A stretch of DNA of 64,000 nucleotides from Porpolomopsis calyptriformis (lineage: Eukaryota; Basidiomycota; Agaricomycetes; Agaricales; Hygrophoraceae). The notes under the pieces were generated by a model that was not told where the DNA came from, did not search any database, and saw only the letters and a program-made list of their open reading frames with translations. Where the stretch lies: NCBI GenBank assembly GCA_951640195.1, contig OX621170.1, forward strand, positions 62,001 to 126,000. The letters run 5' to 3'. Shown in pieces: positions 11,293-22,659 of this stretch. Each line of letters opens with the position of its first letter. Position 1 is the first letter of the stretch. The translations under genes were made by a program, and so were the position numbers.

Positions 11293-12456
11293 TCACGGCC
11301 AAATTCCAAGCAGATGTGCTTCCCCACCAAATGTCTTGACTCGCTCAATAGCTCGCTTGACTTCCTCTTCCCACATCTCCCTGCCGGTATCCGTTGATTC
11401 CTCCTGTTGCAGCTCTACAAAATAGACATCGTGAAAGACCACAGGATCCAACGACGGTCTCCTATCCACGCGCGAGACATGCAGTCCGAGTACGAAAAGA
11501 AGCCGGCTGATATCGAAACCCGGTGTGGCTGGTGGTGCGACACGTGTGGAATTTGAAGCTCTGGGGTACCAACCAATACGCACCAGCCCCCGTCTCGGTA
11601 ATTTTTGCGGCGATGGTGGAATGTCGACATGACAGGCGTTTGTGGCGAGGATATAGAATCGGGTAGCGTTTACTGCAAAGTTGGAAGCAAGATCAGTCGC
11701 TAAAGATTTCTCGCCCTCAACCGACGAGTGTATAACGAGTAGCGGCTCACCGCTTTCATCCTGTATCCCTTCACATAGCACTTCTAGTCCGTCGAATAGC
11801 GTCGCACAGAGTTTAGAACATATAGCAGCACAGCCAGCAGAACCCGAGAGTACCAGCTGCGCAGCAGCGGCAGTTGATGACGTGCTTTCCAACAAAGCAT
11901 TCGGGATCGTTTCCTTTATGAAGCGACGACATTGACCCAAAGCCTTCAATCCAAGTCATGCGATGAGTGCTCGACAGGGGAAAGCGTCCGGAGAGGAATG
12001 GGCTTACCTGCTCATGACTCAAAATCGTAGTGATCTCCTGGATTTTCACCCCTCGCTGAGCAAGCAGGCAATGCTGAACGGTAAGAGAAATCTCCCCCCG
12101 GACAAACTTGTCTCGCCCAACTTCGGGCAATCGAAATTGGTCATAGGTCTCAACAACACTCCCAAAGATGGAGTTCTCTTGCGGAACCACTGCTAATGGG
12201 ATTTCAACAGACAGGGCATTGAAAGCGTCTTGAATTCAAGCCATGTCAAACGCATATATGGCCAGGGCGATTGAGAAAGGTCCTACCCGTGATCGTCCGC
12301 TGTTCGCAGTAGGTCACTGACTCTCTAAATCTATCGTATGCCGCCTGTGGTTTCTTGTCAGCGTATTTTTCGACAGCCTGATGTGCATACTTGGAATGAA
12401 TAAGTGCCCAGGGGGCCCAAGAGCGCCAGTCGCGGTAGATTACCATCTTCGGCCAT
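11293..12456 (-). CDS. PHA2: Prephenate dehydratase (phenylalanine biosynthesis)
   Basis: Converts prephenate to phenylpyruvate in the shikimate-derived Phe pathway. Five exons, complement(12391..12456, 12287..12344, 12008..12228, 11751..11943, 11293..11672), give about 305 aa, the usual length. Catalytic-domain motifs include 'ALLGPLGTYSFQ' before intron 1, 'RTIT' joined to DAFNAL, 'PQENSIFGSVVETYD', 'FVRGEISLTVQHC', SHEQ joined to ALGQCRRF, 'STAAAAQ' and 'LEVLCEGIQD'. The ACT-like C-terminal part has 'NATRFYIL', 'LGLHVSRVDRRPSL' and ends 'LLGIWP'. The third splice (AC-GG/AC-GC) recreates TDAF exactly as in the family, which fixes the frame. Intron 4 is inferred: the unspliced frame is also open but would insert 26 foreign residues. 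It is apparently intact. Confidence 0.88.
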
Positions 12457-12667
12457 AACGGATGAATGACAAGGAGGGAAGAAATCACAAACAGTTAATC
12501 CAGAGAGATACATTCGTAATACCAGAACGCCAAAGACAGCCTACACGAATACTCACATATAAATACTTTCAAATAATTTGTCTCTACTTCGGTTAGATAT
12601 ACCAAGTCCTTCATCTGACCACAATAGTTGCACTCTCGTCGAAGGATACCAATAATCAAATGTCCGG

Positions 12668-13750
12668 TCAAACATTTGGATCCTGGGACTGTGAACCGAT
12701 CAGAAAAATCTTAAAGGTGAAGGTTGCGAAACTATGACGTACCATCGTTGCTTCGCTGTGGACTGGCCGTGCGCCTGCCAACCCCTTCCGCATCACGAAC
12801 TGCTGTGTGTCTTGCTTCCTCAGACGTTGATGGTGGCGCTTGTACAACACGATACACGTAACCAACAGGGCGCAGAAGATGAGTGCGCCGATGATGGTTA
12901 ACGTTACATTACGTGGCTTGTGGTTCTGTGAGGACGACTGTATAATCCAAATCAGATATTTTGTGACGATACCATTAGATACTGTGGCATCGGCGCGCCT
13001 AGTCGATCGGCAGTGTCACGCATTTGGCAGGGGACAAGGAAAGCTCCCAGCCGTAGACCGTGACTGCCTTGGAACAGAGTAGACCGCCAACCATGCCATC
13101 CAGTATAGAAGAAGGCTTACAGAAATCGCGGTAGCCGATGCACTGGGGGATATGCTCGATGATACGCTAGAACACGATGGAGCAGGGACGTTCGCAATGT
13201 CGAAAGTCTGCGGAACGGAAGACATTGAATTGAGAATCAATGGTGCAGGTAGGTAGCAACGCACGTTAGTCGACGCAATGGCCGTTTGAGTATCGTTAAG
13301 GCTTTCCGTGTAGAATTGCAACGAGTACCCAGGTCCGCCAGGCCAGGAAGGGTTTCCCGGCAGCATACTGTATTTCGGCTCTATGGATCCAACCCATCCA
13401 AAGGGATTGTGGGCACTCACCAGGATGGCGGAATTATATAATATAAACTCGTCGAATCTACTCCAGTAGTAATCGTACCGTTCGCACCCAACAGATTGGG
13501 AATAGGATCGAAATTAGCGGAACCATTTCGCAAGAGCTGGATGTTGAAAAAATTGGGGTCTCCAGGTTGTACAATCCAAGAGATGGTGTTGGGACCTGCG
13601 AACCACATCGTGTGTTGTCAACATGGGTTAGCAAGGAAGGCTTTCATGATGGATCTCGCCTGAGGTCGTCCAGTCGGATGGAGTGTTAATATTTATGGCC
13701 GCTATGCGGCTGCCGATTGCGAGACAGAAGAGTAAAGCCCACCAGCTCAT
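12668..13750 (-). CDS. Single-pass membrane protein with secreted N-terminal domain
   Basis: Six exons, complement(13660..13750, 13421..13595, 13265..13367, 13121..13207, 12743..12937, 12668..12682), give about 221 aa. Residues 1-19 are a signal peptide ('MSWWALLFCLAIGSRIA'). An extracellular part contains 'ISWIVQPGDPNFFNIQLL' and 'GPGYSLQFYTES', resembling the Kre9/KNH-like (Ser-Thr-rich wall protein) fold. A Ser-rich stalk, one transmembrane helix ('LTIIGALIFCALLVTCIVLY') and a basic cytoplasmic tail follow. The first intron must use a GC donor (GCGAGA), since only that joins SG to PNTISW in frame. The last 15-nt exon is the least certain. The role is probably at the cell surface; the substrate is unknown. 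Confidence 0.72.
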
Positions 13751-14030
13751 ATTGATACGCGGGCAAGTGCGGGGTGCAGTATGTATGCAATGTCACGTCA
13801 CTTGGCAACATGTGACTTAGGCTCGATCACAGTGACTGGAGAATGAAACTAAGATCTGCCTTGTGTCTATTCCTTCAACATGCAGCACGATTTGACAGCA
13901 TGTTTGACATCATGCGAAGATAAAGACGCAATAGATCCGAGTTTCAATCCATCTACATCCACTTGAATGAGCCCTATCTTAGGCGACATCCAGAAGTAAA
14001 CAGAATAAGAAGTGATAAAAGCAGCAGACC
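13751..14030. other. Spacer between the membrane-protein gene and the array
   Basis: No gene seen. It marks the left boundary of the NLR array; array homology begins at the degenerate BTG copy that follows. Confidence 0.5.
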
Positions 14031-14690
14031 TCAGTTTTCTATTTTCCTGATGCTCGCCTTGACCAAACTTGACTTTCTTTTTTGGCTGCCAGGCATGGTG
14101 CTGACAATGAGTATCGTAGGTTGCAACTCGGACAAATGAACAAAGTCGTGAGCCTGTCTCGCCTGTTCCCTCGGCATGGGCTGCGCAATGGGAGCTGCAA
14201 TGGCAAGAGGCGGGGAGTAAGCATTGGGAGAACCGCGCAAGCTTGAGCTAGAAGAGGAGGATATATCCGAAAGGGGAGAAACAACTATAGCGGAGATCGG
14301 GAACTTGGGGGCCACTCTCCACAGAAGAGACAGAAGAGAGGGAGGAGGTAATTTCATCTGCCAGCGTGGTGAGGAGTTCATTGTCTTCCTCTGTGTCCCA
14401 TTCCGAGATCAATTGTACGGCGGTCTTCTTGGCTGGGGGCACAAACCTAACCTCGTCTGACCACGGGGGTGACAACTTTCTCACTGTAACGGGCTGAGGC
14501 GTGGAGTTGACAAAGAAGTCTCACTCACTACTGCCAACCATCAGAAAGGGCATAGGAGATCGAACAAGGAGGGAGTGTTTGGGAGAAGGACATTGTGGAT
14601 CATGAAGGGGAGGTGTCGACAACTCAGGTTGGAGGGTAGAAAGCAGAGAGGTGGGCTTCAAGAATGAAACGGGGGATGAGGGTGTTGATG
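14031..14690 (-). pseudogene. Degenerate BTG/TOB-domain gene copy (left end of array)
   Basis: Frames spell a divergent version of the intact copy at 39314: 'FILEAHLSAFY', then 'VTVRKLSPPWSDEVRFV', 'DTEEDNELLTTLADEI', 'ISAIVVSPLSDISSSSSS' and a C-terminus that departs from the consensus (KASIRKIEN). A stop and at least two frame changes break the BTG half. It is the most diverged copy, so probably the oldest. It lies immediately 3' of the leftmost NLR. Confidence 0.6.
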
Positions 14691-14745
14691 GGTGGTTATA
14701 GAAGGTGAGTGGACCGATAGGGGTGGTGTTGAGTGCCGCCTAATG

Positions 14746-14766
14746 GCACTGAAGTCATTTCAGTGC
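14746..14766. repeat. 8-bp hairpin shared by the 3' flanks of the two leftmost NLRs
   Basis: Arms GCACTGAA (14746-14753) and TTCAGTGC (14759-14766) with loop GTCAT. The identical structure is at 18618-18638. The other seven NLRs have a different 3' flank. Confidence 0.85.
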
Positions 14767-14825
14767 GGCCATACATTCTCCATCTTGATCGACGAGTGAA
14801 TTTCCTTTCCGAGGGATTGAAATCC

Positions 14826-17470
14826 TCAATGGATCGTTTGTACTTTAGCCAGCAGCTTCTCGACAGGTTGGTACCCATACAGAGCTGCATACAACAGTGG
14901 AGTTCGACCAAATGAGTCCTTCGAATTGGCGTCAACATCATCGCGCGCAATGAGCAGCTTCACGACATCCTCATGCCCACACAAGGCTGCAAACAAAAGT
15001 GGAGTTCGACCGTCCGTGTCCTTCGAATCGGCGTCAACATCATTGCGCGCAACGAGGAACTTCATGACACTCTCACTCCCATGCTGAGCTGCATACGATA
15101 GTGGAGTTCGACCAAATGAGTCCTTCGAATCGGCGACAACATTATCGCGCACAACGAGCAGCTTCACGACATCCTCATGCCCACTCCAAGCTGCATACAT
15201 AAGTGGAGTTCGACCATCCGTGTCCTTTGAATCGTCATCGACATCATCGCGAGCAATCAGTAGCCTCACGACGCTCTCATGCCCATTCATAGCTGCATAC
15301 GAGAGTGGAGTTCGACCATGTGAGTCCTTCGAATCAGCGTCAACATCATCGCAAGCAGCCAACAGCCTGACGACACCCTCCTTCCCATCCCCAGCTGCAT
15401 GCGAAAGTGGAGTTCGACCATCTGAGTCCTCCGAATCATTGTCGACATCATCATCCGCAACAAGCAACTTCACAATATCTTCACGTCCATCCTCGGCTGC
15501 TCGCGAAAGTGGAGTTCGACCTTTGAAGTCCTCCGGATCTGCGTCAACATCACCACATGCAAGTAGAACCATCAATACGTCCTTGCTCTCAAATCTAGCT
15601 GCAGTAAAGAGGGGCGTTTGACCATGGCTGTCCATTAAATTTGGATTTGCACCATTTCCAAGCTGATAACGGACAATCTGGTCCAAGTTGAAGAATGCGG
15701 CAAAATGGACTCCAGAAAAATAGCTTGGGATGATTTTATACTTCCCTAATGGTCCAGATGCCAGCATTACCTGGCTGGAGAATGCAATTTTTGAATCATT
15801 TCGAAGAAAATCCATTACCAACTCTTTGACACTCTCTTGGTGCGGACGTGCATGATGACCCCAGTTCTTGGCAGCATAATCAAGGAATGGATTGATTTTC
15901 AAAAGGTAGTTGAACTCGTTGCTGTCTTCGCAGTAGCCACGCGCAAACATATCAAGCGAAAGGTATCTGAGGCATGTAGCCGAAATATCGGCCTCAGCAT
16001 TCGGAAATCGTGATCCACGCTGATCTTCAAAATACTGTTGGGTTGTGTAGTCTGTATAATGGGCTAAATATATGATTCAAACAATGCGCGCTCCACTCAC
16101 GAGCAAGCCGAATGGTATGGCGACCATCAACGACAACCAATCCAGCGCAGACCGACGTGAGTTGCGTGTCAAAGATGAAATCATCAGGGTCCATCTCGGT
16201 CATACCAGGTGAGACAGCAAAGGCATGCTGCAGCTCTTTGACGGTCAGTGGTCGACGAGCATAGGTGATCCATGAAAGAACCCGTTTGCCTAATTCCTTG
16301 TCGTCCTGAGGTTGCTGCTCGATTCGATCCATAGCTTGATCATAAATGGCGTTTATGTTGCTTGGTAAATGATCAAGAGCGTTCTTGACTCCTTTGGCGG
16401 TCTTCTGTTGCGTCAGCATGTTCATGTGAAGGCGTGCTACTAAAAACCTTGATATGGGGTCAGAACTATACTAGCTGAATTCGGGTAACATATACTTACA
16501 TGCCTTTCACATTCTCAACAATCTTTGTTATGATAGTTTCTCGCAGTCTAATCAGGTGAGGATATTTGACCAGCTGCGTTTGAATGAACTTGGTCACGTC
16601 CTCGTCGGTCGCACGAATATCAATGCGTAATGCTTCCTGAAAATGTTGTTCGATCGAAGGTAGGGGTCGGGAGGTGACCATAATGTTGACAGGTCCAGTC
16701 AAAGATCGAAGGGAGGTCAGAAAGTTCACCCGAGATTCGTCATTTTCAGAGCATTCGTCCAAGCCGTCGACGACGATGAATACCTTGGCGTACATCTTGA
16801 TTTCCATTTCCAACGCGGTGGTAACCTCGTGCAATGTGGGGAAGGTGCTTTGATTTTGATGACATCCATGGAACGCTTTGATATGGTCAGATATCGCTGG
16901 TCTGTTTTGCACCAGTTGCCTAAGCAGACTTCCGATAAGGTTCTTGGCAGTCTGCATCGTCTGTTCCTTATAATTGCAATAGATGCATATGACGCCAACA
17001 TTGGAATCGAAGGATGTCCGTAGAAGGTTTACGACGATGGATCTAACGAATAACTGTCAGCCTTGATCGATGAGTGATTCAGAGAATACTATTACGCAAG
17101 AAAAGTCTTCCCAGCGCCGGCTGTTCAACTGATGAGAGCGATGTCATCAATGCAGGTTAACTCTTACGATTTCCAGGACACCATAACGTCTGTGAGATCC
17201 CATTCCGCCAGTTCCGAAATGTTTCGGATTCAAGCAGCCAATTTCCAGTACCCTTTTCACTCCTGTCGAAAAAATCGCTCTGGGTTGCGGAGAAGTTGAG
17301 TGCTGAGAGCCATTCTGTGATATTGCGACGTTCTTGGTCTTATCATCGACACATCAATAAATGCAGTCTTAAAGCAGATTCAGCAGCTTACCTGGATCGA
17401 TGTTGTAGTAAACGTTCGTCTGATCTCTACCAGCGATGTTGACTTTCGAGCCCAGTATAGACGTCGTCAT
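14826..17470 (-). CDS. NLR1: NACHT-ankyrin NLR, first-exon class A1
   Basis: Exons complement(17392..17470, 17168..17338, 17096..17120, 16500..17042, 16101..16447, 14826..16063) assemble in frame to 800 aa. Exon 1 encodes 'SKVNIAGRDQTNVYYN'. The 25-nt exon 3 carries the P-loop. Exon 4 is the 543-nt variant (SFDSN, HQNQSTFP). Eight full ankyrin units follow a partial one. They are the D-V type with DDVDADSKD linkers, and the C-terminus is 'LLAKVQTIH' instead of the TERIRIDAETSIPQ tail of NLR3-9, so NLR1 and NLR2 form their own subgroup. The full domain description is given at NLR6. BTG copy 1 lies upstream on the same strand. Confidence 0.9.
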
Positions 17471-17808
17471 GCTTGTGGAAGTAGGTGGTAGATTGGTAGA
17501 TTGAAACTCAGATCCATCGACTATCTTGACGTGTTGTCAAACGAGTGTAGCCAAAAAAATCAACCGTTGATTGTACACTGGCAGCACTAATGAAACAGGA
17601 AAGAAAGAAAAAGAAAGTCCGCTTAGGATAGAGTGAATGCTACAATTTATCTATTGAGATGAAAGGATCTAAGATGATAAGTAGGGCAGATATGTACGAG
17701 AACCGGCGCCATGTTTTCTGAATTTTTTGTTATGTCCGTGGTCGTCGTTGCGGTCGTCGAGAGAATCAGTCGTTACATGAATCAAAATTCGAAATCGAAC
17801 AAGGGGGA
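17471..17808. promoter_or_regulatory. Leader/promoter of NLR1, homologous to the other class A leaders
   Basis: It contains the shared blocks found between a BTG stop and an NLR start (see 40208-40628), including the strand-inverted 'AATTTATCTATT' and the rest of the AAAGTCCGCTT block. No intact additional gene. Confidence 0.55.
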
Positions 17809-18585
17809 CTAGAAGCGGATAGCGTGCCAATTGTCGTTATCATCCGGGGTCATCCTGCGTATATGGGTTCGGGTTGGGGTCTGGCCTGGTCTTCCGGTCA
17901 AAGGTGGGTTGGAACGGCCGCCACCAAGCATGACGCCGCCAGTGAGCACCATCGTCTTCCCGCCATCGTATGGGGTCACCTCCGTCTTGGACGAGTCGAC
18001 AAACACACGAGCCCATCGTGCCTGTTCCCTGCGCAACATTTTGAATGGCGCAGACTGGGCAATGGGATGAGGCGGGGAATAGGACTCGGGGGAACCGTAC
18101 GAGTTGGAAGAGGAGGAGGATATATCCGAGAGGGGAGACACAGCTCTGGGCAAGATCGGGGAGACTCTCCATGGACAAGAGACGGAAGAGGAGACGGCGA
18201 TTTCGTCTGCCAGCATGGCGGAGAGTTCGTCGTCTTCCTCTGTGTCCTGTTCCAATATCAATTGCGAGACGGTCTTCTTCTTAGGGTGAGTGCGAGTGTT
18301 GGGGGAGGGATACATGTTAGCTTGGGGGAGGTCAACTTCGTCTGACCAGTGCGACAACTTTCTCACTGTAATGGACCGAGGCGCGAGGTCGACAAAGAAG
18401 TCACACTTGCGACCGCCGACCATCGGAAGGGGCACAGTAGATTGAGCGGGGAGGGAATGTTTGGGAGGTGGAGCATGAAGGGGAGTTGTTGACAACTCAG
18501 GTTGGAGGTAGAAAGCGGGGAGGTTGGCTTCAAGAATGAAATGGGGAATGAGGGTGTTGATGGGTGGTTATAGAAGACGAGTGGG
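17809..18585 (-). pseudogene. BTG/TOB-domain gene copy 1, N-terminally degenerate
   Basis: A long frame (complement 17809..18495) retains 'DFFVDLAPRSITVRKLSHW', the acidic 'EQDTEEDDELSAMLADEI' block, the Ser run and the conserved tail TPDDNDNWHAIRF. The front of the BTG domain is out of frame: FILEANLPAFY is readable in one frame and PLVFYNHPSTPS in another. It is more diverged from the intact copy than the right-hand copies are. It may still express a C-terminal fragment. It lies between NLR2 and NLR1, same direction. Confidence 0.6.
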
Positions 18586-18617
18586 CCGATAAGGGTGGTG
18601 TTGAGTGCCGCCTAATG

Positions 18618-18638
18618 GCACTGAAGTCATTTCAGTGC
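18618..18638. repeat. 8-bp hairpin in the NLR2 3' flank
   Basis: Same sequence and spacing as at 14746-14766 (arms GCACTGAA/TTCAGTGC). Confidence 0.85.
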
Positions 18639-18698
18639 GTCTGTACATTCTCCATCTTGATCGACGAGTGAATCTTCCTTTCCGAGGGATTGAAATCC

Positions 18699-21358
18699 TC
18701 AATCGGTCATTTTTACTTTAGCCAGCAGCTTCACGACATCCTCAAACCCATTCAATGCTGCATAAAAAATGGGTGGTCGACCCTGTGAGTCCTTCGAATC
18801 GGCATCAACATCATCGCGCGCAACGAGCAGCTTCACGACATCCTCATGCCCATTCCAAGCTGCAAACAAAAGAGGAGTTCGACCATCCGTGTCCTTCGAA
18901 TCGGCGTCAACATCATCGTGAGCAACCAGTAGGCTCACGACGCCCTTGTGCCCATGCTGAGCTGCATACGAGAGTGGAGTTCGACCAAATGAGTCCTTCG
19001 AATCAGCATCAACATCATCGCGGGCAACGAGCAGCTTCACGACATCCTCATGCCCATTCAAAGCTGCAAACAAAAGTGGAGTTCGACCATCCGTGTCCTT
19101 CGAATCAGCGTGAACATCATCGCGAGCAACCAGTAGCCTCACGACGTTCTCGTGCCCATCCTCAGCTGCATGTGAAAGTGGAGTTCGACCGTCTGAGTCC
19201 TTCGAATCAGCGCCAACATCATCGCAAGCAACCAACAGCCTGACGACACCCTCCTCCCCAGCCCCAGCTGCATGCGAAAGTGGAGTTCGATCAAATGCGT
19301 CCTCCGAATCGGCGTCGACATCATCATGCGTAACAAGCAACTCCACAATATCTTCATATCCATCCTCAGCTGCCCGCGAAAGTGGAGTTCGACCAAACGA
19401 GTCCCCCAAATCTGCGTCAACATCACCACATGCAAGCAGGACTATCAATACATCCTTGCTTTCATGTCTAGCTGCAACAAAGAGGGGCGTTTGACCACGG
19501 CTGTCCGTTAAATTTGGATTTGCACCATTTCCAAGCTGATAACGGACAATCTGGTCCAGGTTGAAGAACGCAGCAAAATGGACTCCAGAAAAATACTTTG
19601 GGATCATTTTACGCTCCCACAACCAAAAGGAGTGAGATATCAGCATAACCTGGTTGGCGCATGCAAGGGTTGAATCATCTTGAAGAAAATCCATTGCCAA
19701 GTCTTTGACACTCTCTTGGTGCGGACGTGCATGATGACCCCAGTTCTTGGCAGCATAATCAAGGAACGGATTGTTTGCTAAAAGGGATCTGAACTTGGCC
19801 TCGCTCTGGCAGTAGCCACACGCAAACACATCGAGTGAAAGATATCTGAGGCACGTTGCGGCAATATCGGCCTCAGCATTCGGAAATCGAGATTCACGTT
19901 GATTTTCAAAATACTGTTGAGTTGTATAGTCTGTATAATGGGCTAAATATATGATTTAAACAATGCGCGTTCCACTCACGAGCAAGCTGAATAGTACGTT
20001 GACCACCAATGACAACTAATCCAGCACAGACCGAAGTCAGTTGCGTGTCGAAGACGAAATCATCAGGGTCCATCTCAGTCATATCAGGTGAAACAGCAAA
20101 AGCATGCTGCAGCTCTTCGACAGTCAGTGGTCGACGAGCATAAGTGATCCACGAAAGAACCCGTTTGCCCAGTTCTCTATCGTCCTCCGATTGTGCTTCG
20201 ATTCGATCCATAGCTTGATTGTAAATAGCGTTCATGTCACTTGGTAATTGATCGAGAGCTTTCTTGACTCCTTTGATGGTCTTCTGTTGCGCCAGCATAT
20301 TCATGTGCAGGCGTGCTACTAAAAACCTTGTTATGGGGTCAGAACAATACTAGCTTTAGGGTAATATATACTTACATGCCTTTCACATTCTCAACAATCT
20401 TTGTTATGATAGTTTCTCGCAGTTTAATCAGGTGAGGATATTTGACAAGCTGCGTTTGAATGAACTTGGTCACATCCTCATCGGTCGCACGAATATCGAT
20501 GCGTAATGCTTCTTGAAAATGTTGTTCGATCGAAGGTAGGGGTCGGGAGGTGACCATGATGTTGACAGGTCCAGTCAAAGATTGAAGGGAGGTCAGAAGG
20601 TCCGCCCGCGATTCGTCACCTTCAGAGCATTCATCCAAGCCATCGACGACAATGGATACCTTTTCGTACGTCTTGATTTCGGTCTCCAATGCAGTGGTAA
20701 CCTCATGCAGGGCGGGGGCAGTGGTTTTCTTTTGATGGGATTGATAGAAGAGTATGATATGGTCAGATATCACCCGACTGTTTTGCACCAGTTGCCTAAG
20801 TAGACTTGCGATAAGGGTCTTGGCGTTCTGGGTCGTCTGCTCTTTATAATTACAATAGATGCACGCGATTCCAACATTACGATCCTTGAAGAATGTCTGC
20901 AGATGGTTAATGACAATAGACCTGGTGGATAGCTGATCAGCCTTCATCGATGAGTGATTCAGATAATACTATTACGCAAGAAAAGTTTTTCCGGCACCAG
21001 CTGTTCAACTGATGAGATCAATGTCATCGATGCAGATGGACTCTTACGATTTCCAGGACACCATAAAATCCGTGGGATGCCATCCCGCCAGTTCTGAAAT
21101 GTTCCGGATTCGAGCAGCCAATTTCCAGTACCCTTTTCACTCCTGTCAAAAAAATCGCCCTGGGTTGCCGAGAAGTTGAGTCCTGAGAGCCATTCTGTGA
21201 TATTGCGACGTTCTTGGTCTTATCATGAGCGCATCAGCAAAAGCACTTTGAAACAGGTTCGACAACTTACCCGGATCGACGTTGTAGTAAACGTTCGTCT
21301 GATTTATTTGATTTCCACCAACGGTATTGACTGTCGACCCGACTATAGATGTCGCCAT
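18699..21358 (-). CDS. NLR2: NACHT-ankyrin NLR, first-exon class A2
   Basis: Exons complement(21271..21358, 21048..21218, 20976..21000, 20376..20921, 19980..20326, 18699..19942) assemble to 806 aa. Exon 1 is the 88-nt form encoding 'VNTVGGNQINQTNVYYN'. Exon 4 is the 546-nt variant (FFKDRN, HQKKTTAP). There are eight full ankyrin units with DDVDADSKD linkers, ending 'LLAKVKMTD'. Exon-1 class A2 with the 546-nt exon 4 is a combination not seen in its class-mates NLR3, 4 and 8, suggesting exon exchange. Walker A reads NPGAGKT across two splice sites. Upstream on the same strand is the truncated BTG copy 2. Confidence 0.9.
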
Positions 21359-21714
21359 GCTGGTAGAAGTATGATTGAAACTCAGATTCTCGATCAAATG
21401 TAACCAAAAATCAACCATTGATTGTACACCGAGGGCACTAATGAAACAGGGAAGGAAGAAAAGAGAAAGTCCGCTTGGGAGAGTGAATGCTACAATTTAT
21501 CTATTATCTATTAAGATGAAAGGATCTAAGATGATGATGAGTAGGGTAGATATGTACGATGAGAATCGAGCGAGCGAGAACCGGCGCCATGTTTTTATGA
21601 ATTTTTTGTTATGTCCGTGAGAGAAGAGAATGTGTGTATACTTGTCACCGTCGTTGTTGCGGTCGTCGAGAGAAACACTCGTTACACGAATCGAAATCGA
21701 AACAAGGGGGGGGA

Positions 21715-22215
21715 CTAGAGGTGGATAACGCGCCAATTGTCGTTATCATCCGGGGTCATACTGCGTATATGGGTTCGGGTTGGGGTCTGGGTCTGGCCTG
21801 ATCTTCCGGTTGAAGGTGGGTTGGAACGGCCGCCGCCAAGCATGACGCCGCCAGTGAGCACCGTCGTCTTCCTGCCATCGTATGGGGTCACCTCCGTCTT
21901 GGATGAGTCTACTAACACACGAGCTCGTCGTGCCTGTTCCCTGCGCGACATCTTGAATGGCGTAGACTGGGTAATGGGATGAGGCAGGGAATAGGACTCG
22001 GGGGAACCGCACAAGCTTGAGCTGGAAGAGGAGGAGGAGGATATATCCGAGAGGGGAGAAACAGCTCTAGCCGAGATCGGGGAGAAGAAGAGACGGAAGA
22101 GAAGACGGCGATTTCGTCTGCCAGCATGGCGAAGAGTTCATCGTCTTCCTCCGTGTCTTCTCAATTGCGCAACGGTCTTCTTGGGAGCGCGAGCGTTGGG
22201 GGAGGGACACATGTC
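21715..22215 (-). pseudogene. BTG copy 2, truncated
   Basis: It retains the conserved C-terminal tail (TPDDNDNWRVIHL) and 'MSRREQARRARVLVDSSKT', but a frame change interrupts the Ser-rich middle. At about 22215 the sequence jumps to an unrelated fragment, so the whole BTG domain is missing. Confidence 0.65.
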
Positions 22216-22640
22216 AGCGGGGGGTACGGAGCAGAAATATGCGATCTCGAAAGCATTACTTTCAGCGATGAGAGAGTCCAAACCGGTGACTAAGTTCATC
22301 ATATAAAACTTGCATTAGAAGATGACATAGATATACCCAAGAGTGAGAGCAACGAATCTGAGGGTCGACAAAGAAGGAAAATTCGTAACTGCCAAGTAAC
22401 CCAACTCTTGGGGATTGGCGGGAAGGCAGGCGAGGTGGGCGAAACAGTGAGGGTGTGTGTGAGGAAAGCAACAGGGCGCGACAACCTAGAGGGTTGTTTA
22501 CGAGCCAAATTGGAGTGTAGAAATCAGTGAGATTGGCTTCAAGGATGAAACAGAGGATGGATCATAAAAGAAGATGATAGGACAGACGAGATAGTTGACA
22601 GTATGAGGGTAATGGCGAAGTCGGCATGGAGTCTCTTTGC
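22216..22640 (-). pseudogene. BTG-domain remnant behind NLR3
   Basis: Decayed BTG-like sequence (ANLTAFY, then FSFFVDPQ in shifting frames), preceded on its 3' side by the conserved block described at 49189-49485. The same remnant follows each of NLR3-NLR9 and marks the duplication unit. Confidence 0.6.
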
Positions 22641-22659
22641 TGTGGTACCTTCTACAGAT

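Noticed and set aside
15220..15621. Ser-rich plus-strand frames opposite the ankyrin regions (also 18755, 22845, 29769, 35284, 42810 minus, 57728 minus)
   Set aside because: They recur in every copy because they are the antisense of the repeated ankyrin codons; no start context or independent conservation.
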